DNA of 64,000 bases from LMUY01 sp964244585 (GTDB taxonomy: Bacteria > Pseudomonadota > Alphaproteobacteria > Acetobacterales > Acetobacteraceae): the NCBI GenBank assembly GCA_964244585.1, contig CAXTJM010000002.1, forward strand, positions 124,001-188,000, given 5' to 3'. Position 1 is the first letter of the stretch. Each line of letters opens with the position of its first letter. The translations under genes were made by a program, and so were the position numbers. Of the stretch, positions 1 to 8,194 are shown piece after piece. The notes below the pieces were generated by a model that was given only the letters and a program-made list of their open reading frames with translations, searched no databases and was not told where the DNA came from.

Positions 1-1538
1 CCCACCGCGTCCGCCACGCGAAGCAGCCGGCGCGAGCGGGACACCGGCAGGATGAAGCGGAACGCGAGCAGCATGAAGACCAGGGCGACGACCTGCACCA
101 GCACGTTGTTCAGGAAAGCCGACAGGTCGAAGCTCTCGGTATTCGCCGGCGACAGCAGCAGGGTGAGGTAGAGCAAGGCACCAGGCCCGTATGGCGCCGT
201 CACCCTATGCCGCATCGCCAGCGCCGTGGCGAACACGAACGGCGTCAATGCCAGCGCGAAGGGCACGAAGCCCGACACCAGCGGCAGCAGGACATACCCG
301 ATGATACCGGCCGCCACGGCGCCGAACGGCAGGCCCACGGCGATCCCGATCGCCGCTGCGGACGGGTTCGGCGCCATGCCCAGCAGGGCGGTGAACGCGG
401 CCTGCTGCACCAGCAACAAGGTCGCGCCGGGCCAGCCGGCATAGATGCAGAACAGGCATCCGCCGGCGACTGCGATGACGGTGCGGGTGGCGCTCAGGCC
501 CGCGCCGATCAAGTCGTAATGGATGGGCAGGTCGACGTGCACGGACCGGCCATCGCCATCCGCCAGCGTCCGCAAGCCCTGCACCACGATGTCGCGCTGG
601 CTGAGCAACTCGCCCGCACGGTCGAGCAGGGCCGCCGCCAGCGGGCTGGCGGGTGCGGATTGCAGCGGCGCCCGCGGCACGCCGCCGCCGATCTGGGCTG
701 CCGCGTCAGCCATCACCCGCAGCGTCTCGTCATCGGCGGGTTGCTGCAATCCGGTCGAGAGCGCCCGGGTGGCGGAGAGCATGCCGAGCAATCCGGCAAT
801 CGCCGCAGTCGCCCCGGCGCGGCGGTTGCGCCCGTCCGGCATTTCCGCCGCCGCGTAGCCGGCTTGCGTGCGCAGCGCGAGGATGGCGGCGCCAACCTGC
901 GCCGGCAGGGGCTCGGTGGGCAACTCGGTCCCGGCCAGGGCGGACAGGGCCAACGTGTCGGCCGCGGCCAGGCGCTGCTGCAAGGCGGACAGCAGCTCGG
1001 TGAATGCCGACGTGCCGGAGAGCAGCAGGTTCACCACCGCCACCGAGCCGATGCCCAGCAGGATGGCGGCGACCCGGTCCAATGTTGCCAGCAGCGCGCC
1101 GTCCGGCGCGTCGATGCCGGAGACGGCGATGATTCCCACAGTGTAGCCGCACAGCACCGCCCCGTAGGAGCGGAAGTCCCGCAGCAGGGCGGCCACGAAG
1201 GTGCAGGCGCCGAGCCATAGCGTGAAGCCGAGCAGCAGCATCGTGCGATCCTGCGGAAACACGGAAACCAGGACGAGGGCCGCGGCGCCGCCGAGGATGG
1301 TGCCGAGCGCGCGGTAGACCGCCTTGGACATCGCCATGCCGGAGGTCGGCTGCACCACGATGGCCACGCACAGCCCGGCGCTGGAGGCGGTGTCGAGCTG
1401 CATGGCGAAGGCCACCAGGTAGGCCAGCAACAGCGACAGCGTGGTGCGCACGGCGAAGCCGACCGCGTCCGGCATGAAGCCGGGCAGTTCCAGGATCGGT
1501 TCGCCGGGCACTGCTGTTGTCGCTGCTGTCGCGGACAT
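1..1538 (-). CDS. FUSC-family inner-membrane transporter (C-terminus beyond the window edge)
   Basis: About 512 codons are open from the ATG at 1538 to the left edge, so the C-terminus is missing. The translation shows two blocks of hydrophobic helices separated by a long soluble alpha-helical region, the layout of FUSC (fusaric acid resistance/AaeB-like) transporters of about 650-700 residues. These proteins export aromatic or other organic acids with a membrane-fusion partner. The first block starts near residue 25 after a short Ala/Thr-rich tail; the second contains a Pro-Ser-Ala-Ala-Ile-Gly-rich helix typical of the family. It diverges from prpD across a 99-base gap. Substrate unknown. 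Confidence 0.85.
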   Translation of the reverse strand, partial: MSATAATTAVPGEPILELPGFMPDAVGFAVRTTLSLLLAYLVAFAMQLDTASSAGLCVAIVVQPTSGMAMSKAVYRALGTILGGAAALVLVSVFPQDRTMLLLGFTLWLGACTFVAALLRDFRSYGAVLCGYTVGIIAVSGIDAPDGALLATLDRVAAILLGIGSVAVVNLLLSGTSAFTELLSALQQRLAAADTLALSALAGTELPTEPLPAQVGAAILALRTQAGYAAAEMPDGRNRRAGATAAIAGLLGMLSATRALSTGLQQPADDETLRVMADAAAQIGGGVPRAPLQSAPASPLAAALLDRAGELLSQRDIVVQGLRTLADGDGRSVHVDLPIHYDLIGAGLSATRTVIAVAGGCLFCIYAGWPGATLLLVQQAAFTALLGMAPNPSAAAIGIAVGLPFGAVAAGIIGYVLLPLVSGFVPFALALTPFVFATALAMRHRVTAPYGPGALLYLTLLLSPANTESFDLSAFLNNVLVQVVALVFMLLAFRFILPVSRSRRLLRVADAV

Positions 1539-1637
1539 GGCGATGCGAACTCCGCGCGGTCGCTTGCCCGATGGTGCGGCCGCTCCTAGGAAACGTGATT
1601 AAGGCTTATTACAACGATGTTCCAGGGAGTGACCGCC

Positions 1638-3137
1638 ATGCTCAGCCACGACGTCCGTGTCCACCCGTCCAAGGACGTGCTGAAGCGGGAGGACCAGTTG
1701 GCCTGGAAGATCGCCGCCGTGGCCGCCGACAAGGTGCGCGTGCAGCGCGACGTGGCCGACATGATCGTCAACCGCGTCATCGACAACGCGGCGGTGGCGA
1801 TCGCCTCGGTCAACCGTTCCGCCCCGACCTCCGCCCGCGGCATGGCGATGGGCCACCCGCGCAAGGGCGGCGCCACCGTGTTCGGCGTGGCGTCCAACAA
1901 GCGGGTGAGCCCGGAATGGGCGGCCTGGGCCAACGGCACCGCGGTGCGCGAGCTGGACATGCACGACACCTTCCTGGCGGCCGACTACTCCCATCCCGGC
2001 GACAACATCCCGCCGATCCTGGCCGTGGCGCAGACGATGGAGAAATCCGGCGCGGACCTGATCCGCGGCCTGGCCACCGGGTACGAGGTCCAGATCGACC
2101 TGGTCCGCGCGATCTGCCTGCACGAACACAAGATCGACCACATCGCGCATCTGTGCCCGGCGCAGGCCGCCGGCATCGGCACGCTGCTCGGCCTGAAGGC
2201 GGATGTGATCTACCAGGCAGTGCAGCAGGCGGTGCATGTCAGCTTCACCACGCGGCAATCCCGCAAGGGCGAGATCAGCTCGTGGAAGGCCTATGCGCCG
2301 TCGCATGCCGGCAAGCTGGCGATCGAGGCGGTGGACCGCGCCATGCGGGGAGAGGGCGCACCGTCCCCAGTGTACGAGGGCGAGGACAGCGTGATCGCCT
2401 GGATGCTGGACGGCAAGGACGCGCAGTACGCCGTGCCGCTGCCCGGGCCGAAGGAGCCGAAGCGCGCGATCATGGATTCCTACACCAAGCAGCATTCGGC
2501 CGAGTACCAGAGCCAGGCGCTGATCGACCTGGCGTTCCGCATGCGCGAGCGCATCGCCGACACGCGCAAGGTCGAGAAGATCGTCATCCACACCAGCCAT
2601 CACACTCATTACGTGATCGGCACCGGGGCGAACGATCCGCAGAAGATGGACCCGAAGGCCAGCCGCGAGACGCTGGACCATTCGATCATGTACATCTTCG
2701 CGGTCGCGCTGCAGGACGGCCATTGGCACCACGTGGACAGCTACGCGCCGAAGCGTGCTGCCCGGCGCGACACGGTGGAGCTGTGGCACAAGATCGAGAC
2801 GCAGGAGGACGAGGCCTGGACCAGCCGCTACCATTCGCGCGACCCCAACGAACTCGCATTCGGCGCGCGCATCGACATCACGATGAAGGATGGCGAGGTG
2901 ATCACGGACGAGCTGGCGATCGCCAACGCGCATCCGCTGGGCGCCACGCCCTGGGGCCGCGACGACTATATCGGCAAGTTCAACGTCATGACCGAGGGCC
3001 TGATCGCGCCGAAGGAGGCCGCACGCTTCCTGGCGGCCGTGCAGGATCTGCCATCCCTGCCGGCGGGCGAGCTGCACCAGCTGAACGTGGCGATGCCGGC
3101 CGGGTCGCTCGCGGAGGCCAAGCCAGGCATCTTCTAG
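1638..3137 (+). CDS. prpD: 2-methylcitrate dehydratase (MmgE/PrpD family)
   Basis: 499-residue protein along the full length of PrpD, which dehydrates 2-methylcitrate to 2-methylaconitate in the methylcitrate cycle that oxidises propionyl-CoA to pyruvate. The MmgE/PrpD fold shows as the early N-R-V-I-D-N-A-A segment, the R-E-L-D-M-H-D-T motif near residue 105, and the late A-N-A-H-P-L-G-A-T-P segment. I chose the ATG at 1638 because an AGGGAG ribosome site lies 8 bases upstream; an in-frame ATG at 1617 has none. prpC follows 62 bases downstream, so the two are probably cotranscribed. No prpB (methylisocitrate lyase) is visible here. Confidence 0.93.
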   Translation: MLSHDVRVHPSKDVLKREDQLAWKIAAVAADKVRVQRDVADMIVNRVIDNAAVAIASVNRSAPTSARGMAMGHPRKGGATVFGVASNKRVSPEWAAWANGTAVRELDMHDTFLAADYSHPGDNIPPILAVAQTMEKSGADLIRGLATGYEVQIDLVRAICLHEHKIDHIAHLCPAQAAGIGTLLGLKADVIYQAVQQAVHVSFTTRQSRKGEISSWKAYAPSHAGKLAIEAVDRAMRGEGAPSPVYEGEDSVIAWMLDGKDAQYAVPLPGPKEPKRAIMDSYTKQHSAEYQSQALIDLAFRMRERIADTRKVEKIVIHTSHHTHYVIGTGANDPQKMDPKASRETLDHSIMYIFAVALQDGHWHHVDSYAPKRAARRDTVELWHKIETQEDEAWTSRYHSRDPNELAFGARIDITMKDGEVITDELAIANAHPLGATPWGRDDYIGKFNVMTEGLIAPKEAARFLAAVQDLPSLPAGELHQLNVAMPAGSLAEAKPGIF

Positions 3138-3148
3138 CCTATTTACGG

Positions 3149-3169
3149 CTCTCCCCCCTGCTGGGAGAG
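3149..3169. repeat. CTCTCCC/GGGAGAG hairpin between prpD and prpC
   Basis: Inverted repeat CTCTCCC (3149-3155) and GGGAGAG (3163-3169), a 7-bp stem with a 7-base loop. The same stem sequence recurs, extended to 9 bp, at 5253-5275. It has no U-tract and sits inside a presumed operon, so it may act as an attenuator or mRNA-stability element rather than a full stop. Confidence 0.5.
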
Positions 3170-3199
3170 GGCCTTTCAAGCGAGGAGGAGAGAGACGCC

Positions 3200-4351
3200 A
3201 TGTCCGAAACCACAGCCCCGAAGCCGAAGAAATCCGTCGCACTGTCCGGCATCACCGCGGGGAACACCGCGCTGTGCACCGTCGGGCGCACCGGCAACGA
3301 CCTGCATTACCGCGGCTACGACATCCTCGAGATCGCGGAGAGCTGCGAGTTCGAGGAGATCGCCCACCTGCTGGTGCACGGCACGCTACCGACGCAGCCG
3401 CAATTGCGCGCCTACAAGGCCAGGCTGCACGCCATGCGCGGCCTGCCCGCCAGCGTGCGCACCGTGCTGGAAGCCCTGCCGGCGGCCACGCACCCGATGG
3501 ACGTGATGCGCACGGGCGTGTCGGCCCTGGGCTGCGTGCTGCCGGAGAAGGAGGACCACAACCATCCCGGCGCGCGCGACATCGCGGACCGGCTGATGGC
3601 CTGCCTCGGCTCGATGCTGCTGTATTGGTACCACTGGTCGACCAACGGCCGGCGGATCGCGCTGGAGACCGACGACGACAGCATCGGCGGCCATTTCCTG
3701 CACCTTCTGCACGGCACCAAGCCGTCCGAAAGCTGGGTGCGGGCGATGCACACCTCGCTCAACCTCTATGCCGAGCACGAGTTCAACGCCTCCACCTTCA
3801 CCACGCGCGTCGTGGCGGGCACCGGGTCCGACATGTACAGCGCCATCGTGGGCGGCATCGGCGCGCTGCGCGGGCCGAAGCATGGCGGCGCCAACGAGGT
3901 CGCGCTGGAGATCCAGCAACGCTATGCCAGCGCCGACGAGGCGGAGGCGGACATACGCCGCCGGGTGGCGAACAAGGAGGTGGTGATCGGCTTCGGCCAC
4001 CCGGTTTACACCGTCTCCGACCCGCGCAACGTGGTGATCAAGGGCGTGGCCAAGTCGCTTGCCGACGAAGCCGGCGACACGGCGATCTACGACGTCGCCG
4101 AGCGGCTGGAGAGCGTGATGGCGGAGACCAAGAAGATGTTCGCCAACCTCGACTGGTTCAGCGCGGTGTCCTACCACACCATGGGCGTCCCGACGGCGAT
4201 GTTCACGCCGCTTTTCGTCATCGCCCGGACCTCCGGCTGGGCGGCGCACGTGATCGAGCAGCGGATCGACGGCAAGATCATCCGTCCGGCGGCAAACTAC
4301 ACCGGGCCGGAAGACCGTCCCTTCGTGCCCCTGGCGTCGCGGACGGCGTGA
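3200..4351 (+). CDS. prpC: 2-methylcitrate synthase (citrate synthase family)
   Basis: 383-residue citrate-synthase-fold enzyme that condenses propionyl-CoA with oxaloacetate to 2-methylcitrate. The catalytic triad is visible: His228 in G-P-K-H-G-G-A-N, His267 in G-F-G-H-P-V-Y, and Asp318 in N-L-D-W-F-S-A. The short length and pairing with prpD favour PrpC over a housekeeping GltA. A GAGGAGGAG ribosome site ends about 10 bases before the ATG at 3200; the open frame extends much further upstream but is non-coding there, across prpD. It provides the first step of propionate oxidation, with prpD the second. Confidence 0.93.
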   Translation: MSETTAPKPKKSVALSGITAGNTALCTVGRTGNDLHYRGYDILEIAESCEFEEIAHLLVHGTLPTQPQLRAYKARLHAMRGLPASVRTVLEALPAATHPMDVMRTGVSALGCVLPEKEDHNHPGARDIADRLMACLGSMLLYWYHWSTNGRRIALETDDDSIGGHFLHLLHGTKPSESWVRAMHTSLNLYAEHEFNASTFTTRVVAGTGSDMYSAIVGGIGALRGPKHGGANEVALEIQQRYASADEAEADIRRRVANKEVVIGFGHPVYTVSDPRNVVIKGVAKSLADEAGDTAIYDVAERLESVMAETKKMFANLDWFSAVSYHTMGVPTAMFTPLFVIARTSGWAAHVIEQRIDGKIIRPAANYTGPEDRPFVPLASRTA

Positions 4352-4654
4352 TGTTTTTGTTTGACATGGAAACGGCGCGCGCGAGATAGCGGTCATGCAT
4401 GTGCTACGGCCGATTCGCGTCGGGTCGGCCGCGATGCAGAGGGCAGGAGGGACGGTCGATGCACCGAGACTTTTCCCCAGCCTTTCCGGCGGCTGTGGCA
4501 AGCGCCGCCGCGCCGGCCACCTGCCTCTTGCGCGTGCTGCCGATGACGTGTGCCGCGAGCGTCCCAGCGATTGGTTTCGCGGCCGGAGGAACTGGCCGCA
4601 CAAGCGGCCGTTCGCTTTCACACGACCCGCAACGGCCCTGAAGGACACCAGATC
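4352..4654 (+). other. Intergenic region before the histone-like gene
   Basis: About 300 bases with no gene I can support. Small open frames exist on both strands but none has protein-like composition. It begins with a T-rich stretch after the prpC stop and carries the candidate promoter at 4361-4389. The remaining roughly 260 bases would be a long 5' leader for the histone-like gene; I could not assign a structured RNA to it. Confidence 0.4.
4361..4389 (+). promoter_or_regulatory. Candidate sigma-70-type promoter
   Basis: TTGACA at 4361-4366, a 17-base spacer, then AGATAG at 4384-4389. The -35 box is perfect and the spacing ideal, but the -10 box is weak. It would drive the histone-like gene 266 bases downstream. 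Confidence 0.35.
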
Positions 4655-5239
4655 ATGAGCACCGACGACACACTGCGCCGCGCGCAAGCGATGGCGGTCA
4701 AGGCAGCGACGAAGACGGCAGCAAAGCCTGCGGCAAAGGTGGCCAAGCCTGCCGCCGCCAAGAAGACGACGAAGGCTGCTCCGAAGTCCGCTGCCAAGCC
4801 TGCCACCAAAGCGGCTGCAGCCAAGCCGCCTACCAAGGCTGCGGCGGCCAAGCCGACCACTAAGGCGGTGGCAGCGAAGACGATGAAGACCGCGAAATCC
4901 CCGGCGGAGCGGTCCGCCGCGGCCAAGGCGCTCGGCAGCTCCAAGGGCGGCGCCGCCCCGGCCAAGAAGGCCGCACCGAAGAAGGCAGCAGCGGCAAAGA
5001 CGCCAGCGAAAGCGACGCCGAAGGCTGCTCCCGCCAAGGCCAAGGCAGCCCCGAAAAGCGCTGCCAAGCCGGCCAGCAAGGCCGAAGCGTCGAAGGTGAT
5101 GCGCACCGCGAAGTCGCCGGCTGACCGCTCCGCCGCCGCCAAGGCGCTCAGCTCCACTGCGCCGAAGACCCGCCGCCGCAAGGGCGACGCCACCCCGCCC
5201 GAGCCGACCACGGCGCAGACCAGCGACTCGATCAACTAG
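4655..5239 (+). CDS. Lys/Ala-rich histone-H1-like (AlgP/Hc1-type) protein
   Basis: 194 residues, almost entirely Ala, Lys, Pro, Ser and Thr, in irregular K-P-A-A-K/K-A-A-P-K repeats like the tail of eukaryotic H1 and bacterial AlgP/HctB proteins that bind DNA non-specifically. A larger unit is duplicated: A-P-K-S-A-A-K-P-A at 42-50 and 132-140, each followed later by a conserved block T-A-K-S-P-A-(E/D)-R-S-A-A-A-K-A-L (79-93 and 151-165). The C-terminus has a K-T-R-R-R-K basic patch and then an acidic/polar tail. An AAGGA site 9 bases upstream fixes the ATG at 4655. Nucleoid binding is inferred from composition. Confidence 0.75.
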   Translation: MSTDDTLRRAQAMAVKAATKTAAKPAAKVAKPAAAKKTTKAAPKSAAKPATKAAAAKPPTKAAAAKPTTKAVAAKTMKTAKSPAERSAAAKALGSSKGGAAPAKKAAPKKAAAAKTPAKATPKAAPAKAKAAPKSAAKPASKAEASKVMRTAKSPADRSAAAKALSSTAPKTRRRKGDATPPEPTTAQTSDSIN

Positions 5240-5252
5240 CCGCCTCATCCGA

Positions 5253-5275
5253 CCCTCTCCCGCGTCGGGAGAGGG
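5253..5275. terminator. Bidirectional hairpin between convergent genes
   Basis: Perfect 9-bp stem CCCTCTCCC (5253-5261) and GGGAGAGGG (5267-5275) with a 5-base loop GCGTC. It lies in the 40 bases between the convergent histone-like and otnK genes, where a shared terminator is expected. There is no long U-tract on either side. Confidence 0.6.
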
Positions 5276-5279
5276 CGTT

Positions 5280-6536
5280 CTACCCGGCGTCGAACGCCGC
5301 GGTGAAGAAGTCGCGGCCGCCGAAATTACCGGATTTCAGGGCCAAGCGCATGGCAGGCCCATCCCCTTCCGCGAAGGTCCACGGGACGCCCGGGTCGATC
5401 TCGGCGCCGATGCGCAATTGCCGCACCCGCAGCCGGGACACCACCGCGCCGGAGGTCTCGCCGCCGGCCACCACCATCCGCCGCACCCCCGCCGCCACCA
5501 ATCCTGCCGCGATCGTCGCCAGCGTATCCTCCACCAGGGTGCCTGCGGCATCCCGGCCGAGCTTGGCCTGCAACGCGGCGACCTGGTCGGGTGGCGCCGA
5601 GGCGGCGATCACCACGGGGGTGTCGCCCAATTTGCCCTCCGCCCAGCCCAGTGCCTGCCGCGCCAAGGCCTGCGCGTCCGGAACCGCCAGCGGGTCCAGC
5701 TCCAGCGTCGGAACCCGGTCCCGTGCCGCGCCCAGCTGGAACAGCGTCGCCCGCGAGCAGGACCCGGCTAGCACCGCGGCGTGACCGGGCGCGGCGGGCA
5801 GGCCGGCCACGTCCGCCTGCTGCGGCAGGAGGCCGGCAGCCCGGAAATTCGCCGGCAACCCTATCGCCACGCCCGAGCCGCCGGTGATCAGCGCATGCTC
5901 CGCCGCCGCCTGGCCGATCGCCAGCAGATCCGCCTCGGTGATCGCATCCACGATCGCATAGCGGCGGCCTTGCTCCTTCAATCCGTTCATCGTTCTCCGG
6001 ATCGCCGCCGATCCCTGTCTTACGGTCGCCCAGGGTACCAGGCCGACCGTGCCGTCCGTCTGGCGGGACAGCACGCGCACCAGGTTCGAATCGCGCATCG
6101 GCGTCAGGGGATGATGCTCCATCCCGCTTTCGCTGAGCAGGGCGGTGCCGACGAACAGGTGGCCCTGGAACACGGACCGGTTGTTGGCGGGAAAGGCCGG
6201 GCAGGCGAGGGCGAAGCCGCATTGCAGCGCGCCCGTCAGCGCGTCCGCCACCGGGCCGATATTGCCCATCTCGGTGCTGTCGAAGGTCGAGCAGTATTTC
6301 TGGAAGAACTGGCGGCAACCCGCCTCCCGCAACCAGCGCAGGGCGGCCAGGCTCTCCGCCACCGCGTCGGCGGCGGGCGTGGTGCGGGATTTCAGCGCCA
6401 CGACGACGGCGTCCGCGTCCGGCGCCGGACCGGTCGGCACGCCGATAAGCTGCACCGTCCGCATGCCGCCGCGCACGAGGGTGGACGCGAGGTCGGTCGC
6501 GCCGGTGAAGTCGTCGGCGATGCAGCCTAGGAGCAT
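5280..6536 (-). CDS. otnK: Four-carbon acid-sugar kinase (3-oxo-tetronate kinase, OtnK/DUF1537 family)
   Basis: 418 residues, normal length for OtnK. The N-terminus G-C-I-A-D-D-F-T-G-A-T-D is the diagnostic start of this family. The N-terminal domain includes the Q-K-Y-C-S-T-F-D-S-T segment (sugar-acid side), and the C-terminal domain has the G-G-E-T-S-G-A nucleotide-binding motif. These kinases phosphorylate 3-oxo-tetronates or related acid sugars in catabolism. The ATG at 6536 overlaps the stop of the glycosyltransferase by 10 bases. The usual OtnK partners (OtnC aldolase, OtnI isomerase, dehydrogenase) are absent from this window, so the substrate is uncertain. Confidence 0.85.
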   Translation of the reverse strand: MLLGCIADDFTGATDLASTLVRGGMRTVQLIGVPTGPAPDADAVVVALKSRTTPAADAVAESLAALRWLREAGCRQFFQKYCSTFDSTEMGNIGPVADALTGALQCGFALACPAFPANNRSVFQGHLFVGTALLSESGMEHHPLTPMRDSNLVRVLSRQTDGTVGLVPWATVRQGSAAIRRTMNGLKEQGRRYAIVDAITEADLLAIGQAAAEHALITGGSGVAIGLPANFRAAGLLPQQADVAGLPAAPGHAAVLAGSCSRATLFQLGAARDRVPTLELDPLAVPDAQALARQALGWAEGKLGDTPVVIAASAPPDQVAALQAKLGRDAAGTLVEDTLATIAAGLVAAGVRRMVVAGGETSGAVVSRLRVRQLRIGAEIDPGVPWTFAEGDGPAMRLALKSGNFGGRDFFTAAFDAG

Positions 6537-7483
6537 CGCGTAGCCCCCACGAACGATGCGGCCTGGCTGGCCCAGTCGGGCAGCGTGCGTCCCAGCTGCC
6601 AGGCGGCCTCCGCCATGTCGGCGCGCAACGCCGTGTCGAAGATCAGCCGGCGCAACGCCTTGGACAATTGATCCATGTCGCCCGGGGCGCAGACCACGCC
6701 GACCTCGGGAGTCGCCAGTTCGGCCGCGTTGCCGCCGGAGGTGACCGCGACCGGCAGGCCGCGCCGCAACGCCTCCGCGACGGCGGCGGCGTAGCCTTCC
6801 CATTCGGTCGCCAACGCGAAGAGGTCCGCCCGCTGCCATTCGGCGTCCATGGCGGCGGCATCCAGCACGCCGGCGAAGCGGACGCGCTCACCGCACCTTG
6901 CCGCTGCCACTTGCCGGTGCAGGGCGGCGGCGTGCTCCGCGTCCCGTGCGGGGTCGCCGACGATCACCAGGCGCCATGGCAGGTCGAACAGCCGTGCGAG
7001 TGCGTGCAGCAGCACGGCATGGCCCTTGCGCGGCACCAGCGCGCCCACGGACAGCACGGTGCACTGCCCCGGGCCGGACCCGGCGCTGCGCGGCGCATCC
7101 GGCACACCCGGCGGGATGACCGCCACGGCGGCTGGGTCCAGGCCGTACTCGCTGACCAGGCGGTCGCGCACCGGCCCGCTCGTCGCGACGATACGCCGCA
7201 GCAGCGGCAGACCGTCCCGTTCGGCGGCGCGAACCGCATCGTGCCGGTCGGCGTCGGCCAAGGCGGTCGGGTGATGGATCAGCCCGACGGCGCCGTGAAG
7301 CTGCCCTGCCGGCAACGATCGCAACGCCATGCCGTCGACGATGGTAACCGCGTCGTCCGGCCCTGTGCCGAACCAGACCCCGTGGCCGCCAGCCGCCAAC
7401 GCCGCTGCAAGGCCCTGTATGTAGGCGCCGCCGCCTTCGTGCGAGGGCGGCCCGGGTGGCAGCAGGAACTTGAAATCCGCCAT
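6527..7483 (-). CDS. GT-B fold glycosyltransferase (family 4-like)
   Basis: 318 residues. The N-terminal half has the P-S-H-E-G-G-G acceptor-side loop; the C-terminal half has S-V-G-A-L-V-P-R-K-G-H and the E-x7-E nucleotide-sugar motif (E-W-E-G-Y ... E-A-L) followed by G-L-P-V-A-V-T. It transfers a sugar from an NDP-sugar, acceptor unknown. The ATG at 7483 fits the start of the Rossmann domain; longer in-frame starts would overlap the flgN-like gene. It lies 31 bases downstream of that gene, so it could be cotranscribed with flagellar genes. Confidence 0.8.
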   Translation of the reverse strand: MADFKFLLPPGPPSHEGGGAYIQGLAAALAAGGHGVWFGTGPDDAVTIVDGMALRSLPAGQLHGAVGLIHHPTALADADRHDAVRAAERDGLPLLRRIVATSGPVRDRLVSEYGLDPAAVAVIPPGVPDAPRSAGSGPGQCTVLSVGALVPRKGHAVLLHALARLFDLPWRLVIVGDPARDAEHAAALHRQVAAARCGERVRFAGVLDAAAMDAEWQRADLFALATEWEGYAAAVAEALRRGLPVAVTSGGNAAELATPEVGVVCAPGDMDQLSKALRRLIFDTALRADMAEAAWQLGRTLPDWASQAASFVGATRCS

Positions 7484-7514
7484 CCCCGCGCGATAGCACG
7501 CCCTTGCGGCGCCG

Positions 7515-7904
7515 TCATGCGCTGGCGCTGAGCGCCCAGCTGGAGCGGGGCTGTGCGGCGTAGACGCCGGAGCGGGCATAGCGCGGCGTCGGATCGGCCC
7601 GGCGCGCTGCCTGGGCCAGGATGCCGAGCACCCGGTTCTGCACGCCGATCGCGCGTTCCAGCAGCCGGCGGTTCTCCTCCGTGACGCTTTGCAGGCGCAT
7701 CGCGGCCAGGCGGAGCGCCTTCAGATCGACGGTGGCCCGTGCGGCGGCGGCCCGGCGCTGGGCCGCGGCGAAGGCGGCGGCGGCGGCCTCCTTGCGCTCC
7801 AGCAGCCGGCCGGCCGCGGCCAGGTCCAGCGCCACCAGCGCGGCGTTTTCCGCTTCCAGCGCTGCCGTGAGGTCGGCGGTCGCGGCAAGGATGTCCTGCG
7901 TCAC
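7515..7904 (-). CDS. FlgN-like flagellar export chaperone
   Basis: 129 residues, nearly all helical and rich in Ala, Glu and Arg. It has the FlgN pattern: an N-terminal E-N-A-A-L-V-A-L-D helix, an E-R-K-E-A turn, a helical hairpin ending in E-E-N-R-R-L-L-E-R-A-I-x-x-Q-N-R-V, and a flexible Tyr/Gly-containing tail. FlgN chaperones the hook-junction proteins FlgK and FlgL. The GTG at 7904 overlaps the flgJ stop as GTGA, so translation is probably coupled. Identification rests on pattern and position; sequence conservation in this family is weak. Confidence 0.6.
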   Translation of the reverse strand: MTQDILAATADLTAALEAENAALVALDLAAAGRLLERKEAAAAAFAAAQRRAAAARATVDLKALRLAAMRLQSVTEENRRLLERAIGVQNRVLGILAQAARRADPTPRYARSGVYAAQPRSSWALSASA

Positions 7905-8194
7905 TGCCGCTGCCCCTGGCTGGCTTCCTGCATCTGGATCATCTGGCGGAACACCGGCTGCGCCAGCCCGAGGCCGCCAGCCTTCGAGAGCTGCTTGGCG
8001 ATGGAATCGATCATCATCGGCTTCCACGCCGCCTCGCCCTGGCCGCCGCCGAACGGGCCGCCGGAAGTGTCGATGGTGTCGAACATCGGGGTGAGGAACT
8101 GGTTGAGCGCCATTGCCTCGAAATCCTGCGCGGCCTTCCAGGCCTTCTGGACCTGCGCCGGCGCGAGGTTGCTGGCGATTGCGGGCGCGTCCAT
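7901..8194 (-). CDS. flgJ: Rod-binding protein FlgJ (N-terminal domain type)
   Basis: 97 residues with the rod-binding motif A-A-Q-D-F-E-A-M-A-L-N-Q-F-L near residues 20-35, a Gly-rich linker G-G-P-F-G-G-G-Q-G-E, and a C-terminal helix with S-K-A-G-G-L-G-L-A. It lacks the muramidase domain of enteric FlgJ, as is usual in alphaproteobacteria, where a separate SltF-type enzyme digests peptidoglycan. The ATG overlaps the flgI stop (TGATG) and the stop overlaps the flgN-like start. It caps rod assembly in the periplasm. Confidence 0.85.
   Translation of the reverse strand: MDAPAIASNLAPAQVQKAWKAAQDFEAMALNQFLTPMFDTIDTSGGPFGGGQGEAAWKPMMIDSIAKQLSKAGGLGLAQPVFRQMIQMQEASQGQRQ

Noticed and set aside
207..1371. 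Long open frames on both strands across the first 1.4 kb
   Set aside because: They are low-complexity Arg/Gly/Ala-rich shadows of the FUSC gene, which runs open to the left edge on the minus strand with clear membrane helices.
1599..3242. 547-codon minus-strand open frame opposite prpD
   Set aside because: Composition is Arg/His/Gly/Val-rich with no family pattern; prpD on the plus strand has conserved motifs and a ribosome site. Long antisense frames are expected at this GC content.
3386..5248. 620-codon minus-strand open frame across prpC and the histone-like gene
   Set aside because: Repetitive Arg/Gly/Leu product that is only the antisense of the Lys/Ala repeats; no start signal.
6083..6092. 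GGTTCGAATC, resembling a tRNA T-loop
   Set aside because: It lies inside otnK in a conserved stretch and no acceptor, D or anticodon stems can be built around it.
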